Made by a program: the position numbers and the translations under genes. From JAXLWB01 sp046328715 (GTDB lineage: Bacteria > Chloroflexota > Anaerolineae > Caldilineales > Caldilineaceae), in assembly GCA_046328715.1 (NCBI GenBank), contig JAXLWB010000004.1, forward strand, positions 62,001-126,000: 64,000 bases of DNA, given 5' to 3'. Positions 42,930 to 52,196 of the stretch are shown piece by piece. A model generated the notes under the pieces. That model was not told where the DNA came from, ran no database searches, and saw only the letters and a list, made by a program, of their open reading frames with translations. Positions within the stretch are counted from its first letter, which is position 1, and every line of letters starts with the position of its first letter.

Positions 42930-44318
42930 CTACTCCAGTGCCACCTCCACTAGCTTCCCGAACACAGGCCCAAGCGTTGCCGATCCTTGACCGTTTGATT
43001 GAGCAGAAATTACGACTGGAAAATAGTAGCGCTGATTCGGCTCAGAAGGCACTGTGGCCTCCGGCGTTTTCGTCGGCGCAGTGGCAATCGGCGTCTGCGT
43101 GGGAGCGGTGGCGATCGGTGTTTGTGTCGGAGCCGTGGCAATGGGTGTCTGGGTGGGAGCGGTCGCGATTGGTGTCTGCGTCGGAGCTGTAGCAATTGGC
43201 GTTTGCGTTGGCGTAGTTGCAGTCGGCGTCTGTGTCGGCTCAGTGGCGGTGGGTGTCTCTGTCGGGGCCGTCGGCACGGGTGTCTGCGTTGGTTGGGTGG
43301 CAGTCGGAGTTGCTGTTGGTGCAGTGACGATGGGTGTCTGCGTGGGAGCAGTCGCAATCGGTGTCTGGGTAGGCGCAGTAGCGATCGGTGTTTGTGTCGG
43401 TGCCGTTGCAATTGGGGTCGATGTGACCGAAGTTGGAACCGGCGTGGGTGGCTCATCTGGCAAATTGCTATCGGCAATATAGAGATGAATCACATCCGGC
43501 GGGTCGGTCAGATCGGCGCTTGGGGCAAAGACCATGCCGCGTGGATCGGCCAGATTAAGTGGAGTAGTATCGTAGGTGGCGATCTTTTCTAACGATTGCG
43601 AGATCTCAGCAACCTCTTTCTGCGCCGGCAGGCCGACAAAGAAATGACCGGTCAAGGGATGGATCGCGAGCCCGCGCGGTGCAGTCAAGCCTAGACCTGC
43701 CAGATTCAAAATTCGTACTTCGGATTGTTCAATACCCGAACCGTTGGTAAGCGCTATTTCTATGATGCGTGGTCCCCAAGCATCGAGAATATAAAGATAT
43801 TTGTTTGCTGCGTCGCTGCTCATCCCTTGCGGGTTGCGAAGCCCCAGCCAGGTGCTGTCAAAGCGCAAAAGCGTGTTTGGATCAAACAACTGATTTGCCG
43901 CCACCTTGACTTGGGCCAGCGTGCCGGTTGCTTGACTATACAGAAAGAGACGAGCCCCTTGGTCTACATAGACCATGTTGATCGAGTCCTCAAGCGCAAA
44001 ATTCAGATGGGTACTGCCCACGAAGCGCTCGTAGGGCGTGATCCCGATAATATCGATGCCGGTTAACGGCGGGTTACTGGCGCGATTTTTCCCGGCCAAC
44101 TGAAATTGCATCAGTTGTGTCGAATAGGCCACGCCTGCCGGATAGGGAACATTCCACTCACTCGGTAAAATGGTGCGTACCTCACGCGCTGCACCTTGCC
44201 GAGTTTGCGCCAACACGATAGACTGAGAGGTAAGCGTCAACAAGAGTAACAGTGTAACGAAGCGGATTGCCTGCGTGATGATTTGACGCCCAAGCCGACT
44301 GAAAGGTTTTGATTTCAT
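42930..44318 (-). CDS. Secreted beta-propeller (NHL-like) protein with Thr/Pro repeat tail
   Basis: 462 aa from ATG 44316-44318 (MKSKPFSRLG); GAGGAGG lies 11 nt upstream, so the longer frame to 44342 is unlikely. Signal peptide ends near SIVLAQ. Residues 60-285 show repeated propeller-like strands (NPQGMSSDAANKYLYILDAW; APRGLAIHPLTGHFFVGLPA; DPRGMVFAPS). Then comes a linker of about 15 nine-residue units (TPIATAPTQ type) and the end RYYFPVVISAQS plus about 25 residues. YYFPVV resembles the YLPLV ending of other exported proteins here but is not terminal. Probably cell-wall or matrix associated. Confidence 0.8.
   Translation of the reverse strand: MKSKPFSRLGRQIITQAIRFVTLLLLLTLTSQSIVLAQTRQGAAREVRTILPSEWNVPYPAGVAYSTQLMQFQLAGKNRASNPPLTGIDIIGITPYERFVGSTHLNFALEDSINMVYVDQGARLFLYSQATGTLAQVKVAANQLFDPNTLLRFDSTWLGLRNPQGMSSDAANKYLYILDAWGPRIIEIALTNGSGIEQSEVRILNLAGLGLTAPRGLAIHPLTGHFFVGLPAQKEVAEISQSLEKIATYDTTPLNLADPRGMVFAPSADLTDPPDVIHLYIADSNLPDEPPTPVPTSVTSTPIATAPTQTPIATAPTQTPIATAPTQTPIVTAPTATPTATQPTQTPVPTAPTETPTATEPTQTPTATTPTQTPIATAPTQTPIATAPTQTPIATAPTQTPIATAPTQTPIATAPTKTPEATVPSEPNQRYYFPVVISAQSNGQGSATLGPVFGKLVEVALE
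43060..43440 (-). repeat. Coding 27-bp minisatellite (TAPTQTPIA units)
   Basis: About fourteen 27-bp units, mostly distinct at third codon positions, encode the Thr/Pro linker of the propeller protein. The divergence of synonymous sites shows the array is old and kept at the protein level. Open frames on the other strand here are shadows. Confidence 0.8.
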
Positions 44319-44489
44319 GATGCTGAGTTCCTCCTCTCTCACCTGCTGGTGGGGTATAATAAGCCTTTAATAACTATACTATCATTATGTTGTAAAAAAT
44401 AGATTATTGTTAATTGGATGTATGGCGAGTATGGCTTGCTCAGCGAGAGCGCTTCCTGTAAAGTTACCTTTACAAGCGTTAGGAAAGTT

Positions 44490-46598
44490 ATGTCAAACCA
44501 AACGGAACTAGAAAACATTCGTAATATTGGCGTCATTGCCCACATCGACGCCGGCAAGACGACTACCACCGAGCGTATGCTCTTCTATTCTGGCTACACA
44601 CACCGTTTGGGCGATGTTGATGAAGGCACCACGGTGACCGACTGGTGGGAACAGGAGCGCGAACGAGGTATCACAATCAAAGCGGCGGCCATCACTACCC
44701 GTTGGCGCGACAGTGTCACCCAGGAAGAAGTACGTATCAACATCATCGATACACCTGGTCACATCGACTTTACTGCCGAAGTCCAGCGCAGTCTGCGGGT
44801 GCTGGATGGCGGCGTAGTGGTCTTTGATGCGGTTAATGGCGTAGAGCCGCAGTCGGAAACGGTTTGGCGTCAAGCTGACGGTTATCATGTACCACGCATC
44901 TGCTTTGTCAACAAGATGGATCGGCTGGGGGCCGATCTCAAACGCACTATAGAGATGATTCACAGGCGGCTCAAAGCGCATCCCGTTCTCCTGCAACTGC
45001 CGATCGGAGCAGAGAGCCATTTTCAAGGTGTGATTGACCTCTTTACCATGCAGGCGCAGCTCTACAGCGATGAAATGGGCGCACATCCGCAGATTCAGCC
45101 AGTTCCCGACACATTGCTGGAGGCCGCCACCGCCGCGCGCGACGAACTGATTCAACGTGTCGCTGAATGTGATGAAGCACTGACCCTCAAATACCTGAGT
45201 GGTGAAGCAATCGACAACAGTGAACTCTACCGCGTGCTGCGCCGAGCTGTGATTAACAATCTACTAACGCCAGTTTTGCTCGGTTCCGCTTTGCATAACA
45301 AAGGTGTTCAGCCATTACTCGATGCCATTGTGCGCTACCTGCCCAGTCCGCTGGATTTGCCACCGGTAGAGGGCGTCGATCCTGCCAATGGCCAGGCAAT
45401 TCAGCGCCAGAGCAGTGCTGATGAATCGCTTTGTGCCCTGGTCTTCAAGGTCGTAATCGATCCCTATGCGGGGCGGCTCGCCTATGTCCGCCTCTATTCG
45501 GGTTCGATCCAGGCGGGCAACGCTATTTATAATGCCAGCCGTAAACGTCGTGAACGGGCGCAACGTCTGCTCCAGGTTCAGGCGGATAAATACAGCGAAC
45601 TGTCCGAAGCCCATGCAGGCGACATTGTGGCGGTGGTCGGCTTCAAGGAATCGACCACAGGTGATACTTTGAGCGACGCCAACCGTGAAATCGTGCTCGA
45701 GTCGATCCGTTTCCCGGAGCCTGTGATCAAAGTAGCGATTGAGCCACGCTCGGTGGCCGAACAGGAAAAGCTAGTCGATGCGCTGCAGAAATTGAGCGAG
45801 GAAGATCCCACCTTCCGCCGCCAGATTGATGAGCAGACCGGTCAAACGATTGTCAGCGGCATGGGCGAACTGCACTTGGAGATCATCGTCGAACGGTTGC
45901 ATCGTGAGTTTGGCGTGCAATGCCGGGTGGGCACGCCGCAGGTGGCCTATCGCGAGTCAGTGAGCAAAACGGCCAAGGGTGAAGGCGTTCACAACCGCGA
46001 AGTAGGCGGACGTCGGCATTTCGCCATCATTACGCTCGAAATTGGTCCCAACGAGACAAATGGCGGCTTTAAGTTTCGCGACCGCACAGATTCGCGTACC
46101 TTCCCGCACATTTATGCCACTGCGGTCAAGCGCGGGGTAGAGATGGCGCTACAAAGCGGTGTGCTGGTTGGCTATCCAGTCATCGATACGGTGGTGACGT
46201 TGCTGGGTGGGCAATTCCACGAAGGCGAGTCCAGCCAGGAGGATTTTGAAATTGCGGGCCAGATTGCCGTGCGTGAGGCGATGCGCCATGCCGGACCCAT
46301 CTTGATGGAGCCGATCATGCGCGTGGAAAGTTACACCCCCGAAGAGATGATGGGCAGCGTGATCAACGACTTTGGGGCCCGCCATGGCGAAATCCAAGAG
46401 ATGCAGGTGACGGGTGACGGGATGCGCTCGGTAGCGGCCATGACGCCGCTGACGGGGATGATCGGCTATGCCACGGTTCTCCGCTCGCTGACCAGTGGCC
46501 GCGGCACCTTTACGATGGAACTCGATCACTACGCCCCTGCCAGCGAAGCCACGCACGAACGCTTCCTTGGTGCCAACTGGCGTACACTATTTTTGTAG
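44490..46598 (+). CDS. Elongation factor G paralogue (EF-G2-like)
   Basis: 702 aa from ATG 44490 (MSNQTELENIRNIGVIAHID). G motifs: AHIDAGKTTTTERM (G1), DWWEQERERGITI (G2 region; usual EF-G has DWMEQE), DTPGHIDF (G3), NKMDR (G4). Domains II-V are complete, ending in ...AMTPLTGMIGYATVLRSLTSGRG. The DWWEQERERG sequence points to a secondary EF-G rather than the ribosomal-operon fusA; no rpsL, rpsG or tuf is adjacent. Probably acts in translocation or ribosome recycling under special conditions. Confidence 0.88.
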   Translation: MSNQTELENIRNIGVIAHIDAGKTTTTERMLFYSGYTHRLGDVDEGTTVTDWWEQERERGITIKAAAITTRWRDSVTQEEVRINIIDTPGHIDFTAEVQRSLRVLDGGVVVFDAVNGVEPQSETVWRQADGYHVPRICFVNKMDRLGADLKRTIEMIHRRLKAHPVLLQLPIGAESHFQGVIDLFTMQAQLYSDEMGAHPQIQPVPDTLLEAATAARDELIQRVAECDEALTLKYLSGEAIDNSELYRVLRRAVINNLLTPVLLGSALHNKGVQPLLDAIVRYLPSPLDLPPVEGVDPANGQAIQRQSSADESLCALVFKVVIDPYAGRLAYVRLYSGSIQAGNAIYNASRKRRERAQRLLQVQADKYSELSEAHAGDIVAVVGFKESTTGDTLSDANREIVLESIRFPEPVIKVAIEPRSVAEQEKLVDALQKLSEEDPTFRRQIDEQTGQTIVSGMGELHLEIIVERLHREFGVQCRVGTPQVAYRESVSKTAKGEGVHNREVGGRRHFAIITLEIGPNETNGGFKFRDRTDSRTFPHIYATAVKRGVEMALQSGVLVGYPVIDTVVTLLGGQFHEGESSQEDFEIAGQIAVREAMRHAGPILMEPIMRVESYTPEEMMGSVINDFGARHGEIQEMQVTGDGMRSVAAMTPLTGMIGYATVLRSLTSGRGTFTMELDHYAPASEATHERFLGANWRTLFL

Positions 46599-46675
46599 AA
46601 GAGCGACCTGCTTTGCATCTCACGACGAATTAGCGGGCGAAACCACAATTCGTAATTCCCGTTTAGGAGCTTCCT

Positions 46676-47095
46676 ATGTTTCAACGCATTTTAGTCCCGG
46701 TCGATTTTTCGGAGAAGAATCAACGCTCGTTGGAGATTGCGCACCATCTGGCGGCGACCAATCAGGGCACGATCTATCTGCTGCATATCATCGAGATGAT
46801 TGCTGACAGCTCGTTTGAGGAATTTCGCGACTTCTATCAGAACCTGGAACACGAGGCAAGCCGGAAAATGGCGGCGTGGCAAACTGAATTTGCTACGTCA
46901 ACCATCAAGATCGACCATGCGATCGTCTTTGGCGACCGAGTGACCGAGATCGTGCGCATCGCCGAAGAACAGGCTGCCGACCTAATTGTCATGAACTCGC
47001 ACCGCATCGACCGCAACGATCCTGCTGCCAGCTTGAGTACCATCAGCTATAAGGTCAGCGTCCTGGCGAATTGCCCCGTGCTTTTGGTTAAGTAG
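46676..47095 (+). CDS. Universal stress protein (UspA family)
   Basis: 139 aa single Usp domain: MFQRILVPVDFSEKNQRSLE start and end VSVLANCPVLLVK. The usual ATP-binding G-x2-G-x9-G(S/T) is not clear (MNSHRIDRNDPAASLSTI stands there), suggesting the non-ATP-binding UspA type. GGAG lies just upstream of the ATG. Downstream of the EF-G paralogue; the two may be co-expressed under stress. Confidence 0.88.
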   Translation: MFQRILVPVDFSEKNQRSLEIAHHLAATNQGTIYLLHIIEMIADSSFEEFRDFYQNLEHEASRKMAAWQTEFATSTIKIDHAIVFGDRVTEIVRIAEEQAADLIVMNSHRIDRNDPAASLSTISYKVSVLANCPVLLVK

Positions 47096-47104
47096 TGAAG
47101 GGAC

Positions 47105-47155
47105 GACAGGATAATACTGCTGCCCAATTGAATTCGCCAGCAGTATTATCCTGTC
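47105..47155. terminator. 18-bp perfect hairpin between convergent genes
   Basis: GACAGGATAATACTGCTG at 47105-47122 pairs exactly with 47138-47155. It separates the convergent UspA and aldo/keto reductase genes and can serve both as a terminator. CAGGAT/ATCCTGTC words are shared with 52140-52192; CCTTGTCAG follows. Confidence 0.7.
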
Positions 47156-47161
47156 ACCTTG

Positions 47162-48130
47162 TCAGAAGTTCGAGGCGTCGTCAAAGTGGCGGAGCAGCGG
47201 CTCTAACTCGCCCCAGAAGGATTCAGGGATCGCAACGGTGGCGGCTTCGGCATTGGCTCTGGCTTCATCGGGGAAGCGGGCACCGGGGATGGTCGTCGTC
47301 ACTTGGGGATGGCGAGTGACCCATTGTAGCGCAACTGCCAGTAAGGGTACGTGATGCGCCTGGCACAATTGTTGAATTTTGCCCACGTGCGCCTGGCACT
47401 CCGGACTGTAGTTGCGGTCATAGTAGACGGTATCTGGCTGCGGTCCGGTGGCTAGTAAGCCTCGTTCCAGTGAGGTCGCAATCACCAGGCCCACATTGTG
47501 TTTGATTGCTGCTGGCAAAATACCCCGCAAAGCAAATTGGTTGATCAAACTCCAGGCCCGCGGCACCACTGCAGCGTCAAATTCGCCGGTCTCTATGTAG
47601 CGGACATTCACACGTGGATCATCCGCCGCCGTGCCAATAAAGCGCACCACCCCTTGATCCTGTAATTTGCGCAGTGCGCCCAATGCCCGGTCTTTGCCCA
47701 TTACCTCTTCCATCGGCACGCCCATTGGGTCGTGAATGTAGACCACTGGCAACTGTGAGAAGCGTAGCCTGCGCAAACTCGCTTCGACCTCGCGCATCAC
47801 CCCGTCGTAGCTGTAATCATAGCCATGAATCATGCGCCCTGTCTTGGTCGTAACAATGCAGCGCTGGGCCAGGTCGGGGCGTTCAGCCAGCGCATGCCCA
47901 ATGATCTCCTCCGCCTTGCCCCCGCCGTAGAGAGCAGCGGTGTCGATCAGCGTGCAGCCGCTTTCGATGGCCGCCTGGACAGTCTGCACCCCCAACTCTT
48001 CATCGATTCCACTGACCAATGCCTCGTAACTGGCCTGGGCTTCTTTGATCGTGCGCATTCCGCTAAACGCAGTTCCCAGCCCAACAATTGACAGTTCCAA
48101 ACCGGTGCGGCCCAATATTTTGCTCTGCAT
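47162..48130 (-). CDS. Aldo/keto reductase
   Basis: 322 aa from ATG 48128-48130 (MQSKILGRTGLELSIVGLGT). Catalytic tetrad is visible: Asp and Tyr in LIDTAALYGGGKAEE, Lys in CIVTTKTGR, His in VVYIHDPMG. NADPH-binding end TTIPGARFPDEARANAEAA. Closest to the galactose-dehydrogenase/pyridoxal-reductase-like branch. Reduces or oxidises a carbonyl or sugar substrate; identity unknown. Monocistronic. Confidence 0.9.
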   Translation of the reverse strand: MQSKILGRTGLELSIVGLGTAFSGMRTIKEAQASYEALVSGIDEELGVQTVQAAIESGCTLIDTAALYGGGKAEEIIGHALAERPDLAQRCIVTTKTGRMIHGYDYSYDGVMREVEASLRRLRFSQLPVVYIHDPMGVPMEEVMGKDRALGALRKLQDQGVVRFIGTAADDPRVNVRYIETGEFDAAVVPRAWSLINQFALRGILPAAIKHNVGLVIATSLERGLLATGPQPDTVYYDRNYSPECQAHVGKIQQLCQAHHVPLLAVALQWVTRHPQVTTTIPGARFPDEARANAEAATVAIPESFWGELEPLLRHFDDASNF

Positions 48131-48378
48131 CTCTTTCCCTCGCTGGGTGAACCCTATCCACAAACCCACCTTCTAACTAGGTACAGACCCTCACTGCGGC
48201 TAGTGTGCGGCTGTTCACGCCATTGTACTGTAGAAATGAATGGGACTTATTGTGTATATCGCCTCTAGGCGCAGTTTTGTGGAATAAAATAGTCTTTACT
48301 AGATGTAACCCCGTTCATTGGACACCAACTCACACAAATCTGTCGCTGAGGAGCATAGAATAGATCAGGGAAACGAAT

Positions 48379-48852
48379 ATGTCTAAAAAAAAGGTCTTGA
48401 TTCCAATTAGCGACCCACAGTTCAGCCTGCAAGTCTTGCCTCATTTGCAGAATTTTCTAGATCCTGCGCAAAGCGAACTTGTTCTGCTCCATGTGGAACA
48501 GGCACCTCAAACACTTCATATCGAGCGACCTCTGATGGGGCCAGTTGATATTTATCGCGATGAAGCCGAATACGCCATGCGTGTCAACTTCGCCGATGAA
48601 ATGCTGCCCATCGTCGAGAAATTGCACGAGACCGGCTTCGAGGTGAAGACGGATGTGCTTTTTGGCAAACCCGCTCAAGCCATTGAAGAACATCTGGAGT
48701 ACGAACCCGTAGATATGGTGGCCATCACTACCCATGGCCGGACAGGCTTTGACAAACTAATGGCAGGCAGCGTGGCTGAACACATTTTGCATCATACACA
48801 CATTCCAGTGCTGATCTTTCATCCCTCGGCAGGTGACAGTACAACTGCGTAA
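48379..48852 (+). CDS. Universal stress protein (UspA family)
   Basis: 157 aa. MSKKKVLIPISDPQFSLQVL start; ITTHGRTGFDKLMAGSVAEH carries the G-x2-G-x9-G(S/T) ATP-binding motif, then IPVLIFHP. Unlike the UspA at 46676 it should bind ATP. GGGAAACG precedes the ATG. The 248 bp upstream hold no gene. Confidence 0.92.
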   Translation: MSKKKVLIPISDPQFSLQVLPHLQNFLDPAQSELVLLHVEQAPQTLHIERPLMGPVDIYRDEAEYAMRVNFADEMLPIVEKLHETGFEVKTDVLFGKPAQAIEEHLEYEPVDMVAITTHGRTGFDKLMAGSVAEHILHHTHIPVLIFHPSAGDSTTA

Positions 48853-48923
48853 ATTGGATGGTTAGGGTAGGGGATTTGGTTTGCGCTAAATCGTTTCCAA
48901 ATTCCCTGCTGGAGGTGGCTAAC

Positions 48924-51674
48924 ATGATGGGGCTCTTTCGAACCAAGTGGAGTCAGCAGTGGCGCATTTCGCCGCTGCTATTGGCCGCAATCACGCTTAC
49001 CCTCGTTGTCAGCAGTGGCTGTCAACTACAATCGTTACAGCCTACTCCGGCAACGCCACAAACGATTTATCTTCCTTCGATTTCTGCGGCACCACCCGTT
49101 GTTGCGGCCAACAATCCAATTACGGTTTCGGGTGCTGCTTGGTCGCCCGGCGAGTCAGTGCAACTGATATTGGCGGCCAGCAGCGGCGCAACGCTGTTGC
49201 AACGCAATCTGGTGACTACAACCGTCGATAACAATGGCTTTTTTAGTGTCACCTTTCTCTATCCCAACGACGCGCTTTGGCTCAGTGCGCAAAATGTTCG
49301 GGTCGTGGCCCATTCGCTGCAGAGCACCCAGCAAGCGACCGTGCCGTTAACCTTGCCCACGACCATTATTACCCCAACCACACCGATCGGAACAGTCACC
49401 GTGCCAGTGACCATCAGCCCGTCACCCGCACAGACCGCGGTCATTACTGCATCAACGACCCCGGGTGTTTCGAACGGAGCATCAACTGCTACCTCGATTG
49501 CCACCGCAGTAGAAGCGGCCTCCCCAGCCGCCACCTTTACGGCGGCTCCTACGGCAGCGAACGTTGCGCAAGTGATCGGCAGCGAACTCAACTTGCGGCG
49601 CGGCCCGGATACACGTTTTGATGTCCTACGAACGCTGCCGATTGGCGAACGTATTACGATTCTGGGGCGCGATTCAAGCGGACAATGGCTCTATGTGCGC
49701 ACAAGCAATCAAGGGGAAGGCTGGGTGTCAGCGCGCTTTACGAACTACACGGGTGCGGCACCTGTGGTGCCTGCTCCGCCATTCCCTACTGCTGCGCCCG
49801 CAACCCCAACGCCGACACCCCCCGTCATCAACAACTGGCGTGGTGAATACTATGCCAATCCCTCGTTGATTGGGGCACCCGCCCTCGTGCGCGATGACGC
49901 AAATATCAACTTCTATTGGGGCTATGGTTCGCCCGCAGAGCAACTGCCTGCCGACAATTTCTCCGTTCGCTGGAGTCGGAGCCTTTACTTTGATGGCGGT
50001 GACTATCTCTTCTCGGCCCGCGTGGACGATGGCGTACGGGTCTGGATCGATGGCGACCCGGTGATTGATCAGTGGACGACCGGTTCAGAGCGCCTGTTGA
50101 CTGCCTACCACACCCTGAGTAGTGGTTACCATCTCGTGCGCGTCGAATACTTTGAAGCTAGAGAACAGGCGGTAATTAACGTTTGGTCGGAGCGCGTACA
50201 GAATTACCCGGACTGGAAAGGTGAATATTTCAATAACCGAGTTCTGAGCGGATCGCCTCAGGTCGTGCGTAACGATGCCCAGATTGATTTCGACTGGGGA
50301 ACCGGTTCGCCTGACAACAATCTGCCCAGCGACAACTTCTCCGTCCGCTGGACGCGCAATCAATATTTCAGCGAAGGATTGTATCGTTTCCACATCTTGG
50401 TCGATGATGGTATGACGCTGGCTGTGGATGGCAATCGGCTGATTGACCAATGGTATGATGGCAGCCAGCGCGAGGTGACCAGCGACCGCTGGATGAGCGA
50501 AGGGAACCATTTCCTACAGGTGGAGTATTACGAGAGTGGCAATCAAGCGCGTGCCAAAGTCTGGTGGGAGCGGCTCAATGGCTTCACTGACTGGAAGGGC
50601 GAGTACTGGTCGAATGTTGCTCTTTCAGGAAATCCAACCCTGGTGCGCAACGATGGTACGATCAGCTTTAATTGGGGCAATGGATCGCCTGCTGCTGGCC
50701 TGCCCAGTGACAACTTCTCAGCGCGCTGGACGCGTGATTATTATTTCACCACCGGACACTACCGCTTCAATGCGAGGGTCGATGATGGTTTCCGCCTCTA
50801 CGTCAACGACAACTTAGTGATCGATCAGTGGCACGACAACGATGGCAACGCGCTCTATACAGCCGATCTAGCACTGAGCGGCACGCAACGTCTGCGCGTC
50901 GAATATTACGAACGGAGCGCCACGGCTCTGATTGATTTCTGGTGGCAGCAATTGCCAGAAGCTGTCACGCCGACCTGGACGCCGCTGCCTCCGGATACCG
51001 CTACGCCGACCCTGGTACCGACGGCGACGAACACACCGCCAGCGACTGCTACACCAACCGCAACGCAGAGTGTTCCGCCGACTGCGACTGCGACCAATGT
51101 CCCTGCTACCGCAACCAGCGCACCCCCTGCCACGAACACTGCGACCGAGACGTCTGTTCCGACAGCCACAGCAACCACGGCGGCGCCCACTGCGACGGCG
51201 ACCACGGTCCCGCCTACTGCAACGGACACATCTGTTCCACCAACGGCGACGCCGACAGCAACTGTGGCCCCAACCGCCACCAACACGCCGGTTCCGCCCA
51301 CGGACACTCCAACCTCGGCACCTACTGCTACCCCGTTAGGCGGGGCGATTGCCTTTATCGATCCGGCCTTTGGCGGAGGTGGAAGCGAGGTTAGGGTGGC
51401 TGGCAATCATTTCCCAGCCAATGCTACGGTCAATGTGCATGTCGCACCGTTTACGACGCCCGACCCAGCACAATTGGCAGAGAAAATCTACGCCACCACC
51501 ACGACCAATAAGAACGGTGACTTTACACTGACCTTTACGGTGCCTAGTATTTGGCCTGACGGTACAGCGATTCCTAATGGGCGTGTGTGGGTCGTGCTTG
51601 CGACCGAGGATTTTCAAGTGATGGTGAAGGTACCATTCAGGTTTTCAGATCAACCTGCAGGTAACCCGTCTTGA
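48924..51674 (+). CDS. Lipoprotein with SH3b and three PA14 domains
   Basis: 916 aa from ATG 48924 (GGAGGT, 7-nt spacing). Signal peptide with lipobox SSGC. An N-terminal Ig-like domain (PITVSGAAWSPGESVQLILA), a Thr/Ala/Pro linker, an SH3b domain (about 214-270; LNLRRGPDTRFDVLRTLPIG), three tandem PA14 domains (about 302-424, 427-549, 552-674; each with NFSVRW or NFSARW and V.DG..W/..ID.WH), a Thr/Pro linker (680-802) and a C-terminal Ig-like domain. PA14 domains bind carbohydrates; the protein is probably an outer-surface glycan binder. The three PA14 copies are divergent. Confidence 0.9.
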   Translation: MMGLFRTKWSQQWRISPLLLAAITLTLVVSSGCQLQSLQPTPATPQTIYLPSISAAPPVVAANNPITVSGAAWSPGESVQLILAASSGATLLQRNLVTTTVDNNGFFSVTFLYPNDALWLSAQNVRVVAHSLQSTQQATVPLTLPTTIITPTTPIGTVTVPVTISPSPAQTAVITASTTPGVSNGASTATSIATAVEAASPAATFTAAPTAANVAQVIGSELNLRRGPDTRFDVLRTLPIGERITILGRDSSGQWLYVRTSNQGEGWVSARFTNYTGAAPVVPAPPFPTAAPATPTPTPPVINNWRGEYYANPSLIGAPALVRDDANINFYWGYGSPAEQLPADNFSVRWSRSLYFDGGDYLFSARVDDGVRVWIDGDPVIDQWTTGSERLLTAYHTLSSGYHLVRVEYFEAREQAVINVWSERVQNYPDWKGEYFNNRVLSGSPQVVRNDAQIDFDWGTGSPDNNLPSDNFSVRWTRNQYFSEGLYRFHILVDDGMTLAVDGNRLIDQWYDGSQREVTSDRWMSEGNHFLQVEYYESGNQARAKVWWERLNGFTDWKGEYWSNVALSGNPTLVRNDGTISFNWGNGSPAAGLPSDNFSARWTRDYYFTTGHYRFNARVDDGFRLYVNDNLVIDQWHDNDGNALYTADLALSGTQRLRVEYYERSATALIDFWWQQLPEAVTPTWTPLPPDTATPTLVPTATNTPPATATPTATQSVPPTATATNVPATATSAPPATNTATETSVPTATATTAAPTATATTVPPTATDTSVPPTATPTATVAPTATNTPVPPTDTPTSAPTATPLGGAIAFIDPAFGGGGSEVRVAGNHFPANATVNVHVAPFTTPDPAQLAEKIYATTTTNKNGDFTLTFTVPSIWPDGTAIPNGRVWVVLATEDFQVMVKVPFRFSDQPAGNPS

Positions 51675-51713
51675 GTACAACCATAACACAAAGCAGTGAC
51701 GAAAGGATGTTTT

Positions 51714-52127
51714 ATGATTCAATCCAAAGAAGAAGCATTGGCAATCATGCATGATCTCTATCGTAATACCTGGGAGCGTGAGGAGGCGATTCATTATCTG
51801 CGCAAACAGACGCTGAATGAGCACGAGATTGAGGCATTAGTCGAGCAACTACGCGATACAGCAGCTGGAGTGCGTTGGGCCGCCGGTTCGGCCTTGGCTG
51901 CCGCTGGGCAGATTGCAATTGTGCCATTGTTGCGCGCTTTGACCGGTTCCAATGTCAACTCGTTGCTACTAGCCAGTGCCCATCATGTGCTGCACGACAC
52001 AATCGATGTCGATGCGCGAAAACAGGCAGAGCCCTTGCTTGATGCCATTCGTGGGCCAGGTGCGGATGTAGCAGCCATGACCGAAGCCGCGCATTGGCTC
52101 AGTCGCTTAGAAGCCGCGAAGGTTTGA
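51714..52127 (+). CDS. HEAT-repeat protein
   Basis: 137 aa from ATG 51714 (MIQSKEEALAIMHDLYR), with AAAGGA upstream; a GTG 18 nt earlier is less likely. About three HEAT-like helix pairs: EIEALVEQLRDTAAGVRWAA, GSALAAAGQIAIVPLLRALT and DARKQAEPLLDAIRGPGADV. A small protein-protein interaction module; partner unknown. Confidence 0.75.
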   Translation: MIQSKEEALAIMHDLYRNTWEREEAIHYLRKQTLNEHEIEALVEQLRDTAAGVRWAAGSALAAAGQIAIVPLLRALTGSNVNSLLLASAHHVLHDTIDVDARKQAEPLLDAIRGPGADVAAMTEAAHWLSRLEAAKV

Positions 52128-52139
52128 CAAGGTGACGAT

Positions 52140-52192
52140 CTGACAGGATGACCAGGTGAATATCTACATTTTTCACCTGGTCATCCTGTCAG
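52140..52192. terminator. 21-bp perfect hairpin between convergent genes
   Basis: 52140-52160 and 52172-52192 pair perfectly (core CAGGATGACCAGGTGAA) with a T-containing 11-nt loop. It lies between the HEAT protein and the FNT channel genes, and can terminate both. Adjacent words TGACAAGGTGACGATC add the repeat-word style. Confidence 0.75.
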
Positions 52193-52196
52193 ACTG

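Noticed and set aside
43054..43482. Valine/glycine-rich plus-strand frame opposite the Thr/Pro repeat
   Set aside because: It is the shadow of the 27-bp coding repeat on the other strand; the minus-strand gene has signal peptide, propeller and ribosome site.
50906..51406. Long valine-rich minus-strand frame in the PA14 gene
   Set aside because: Antisense shadow of the Thr/Pro linker of the PA14 lipoprotein.
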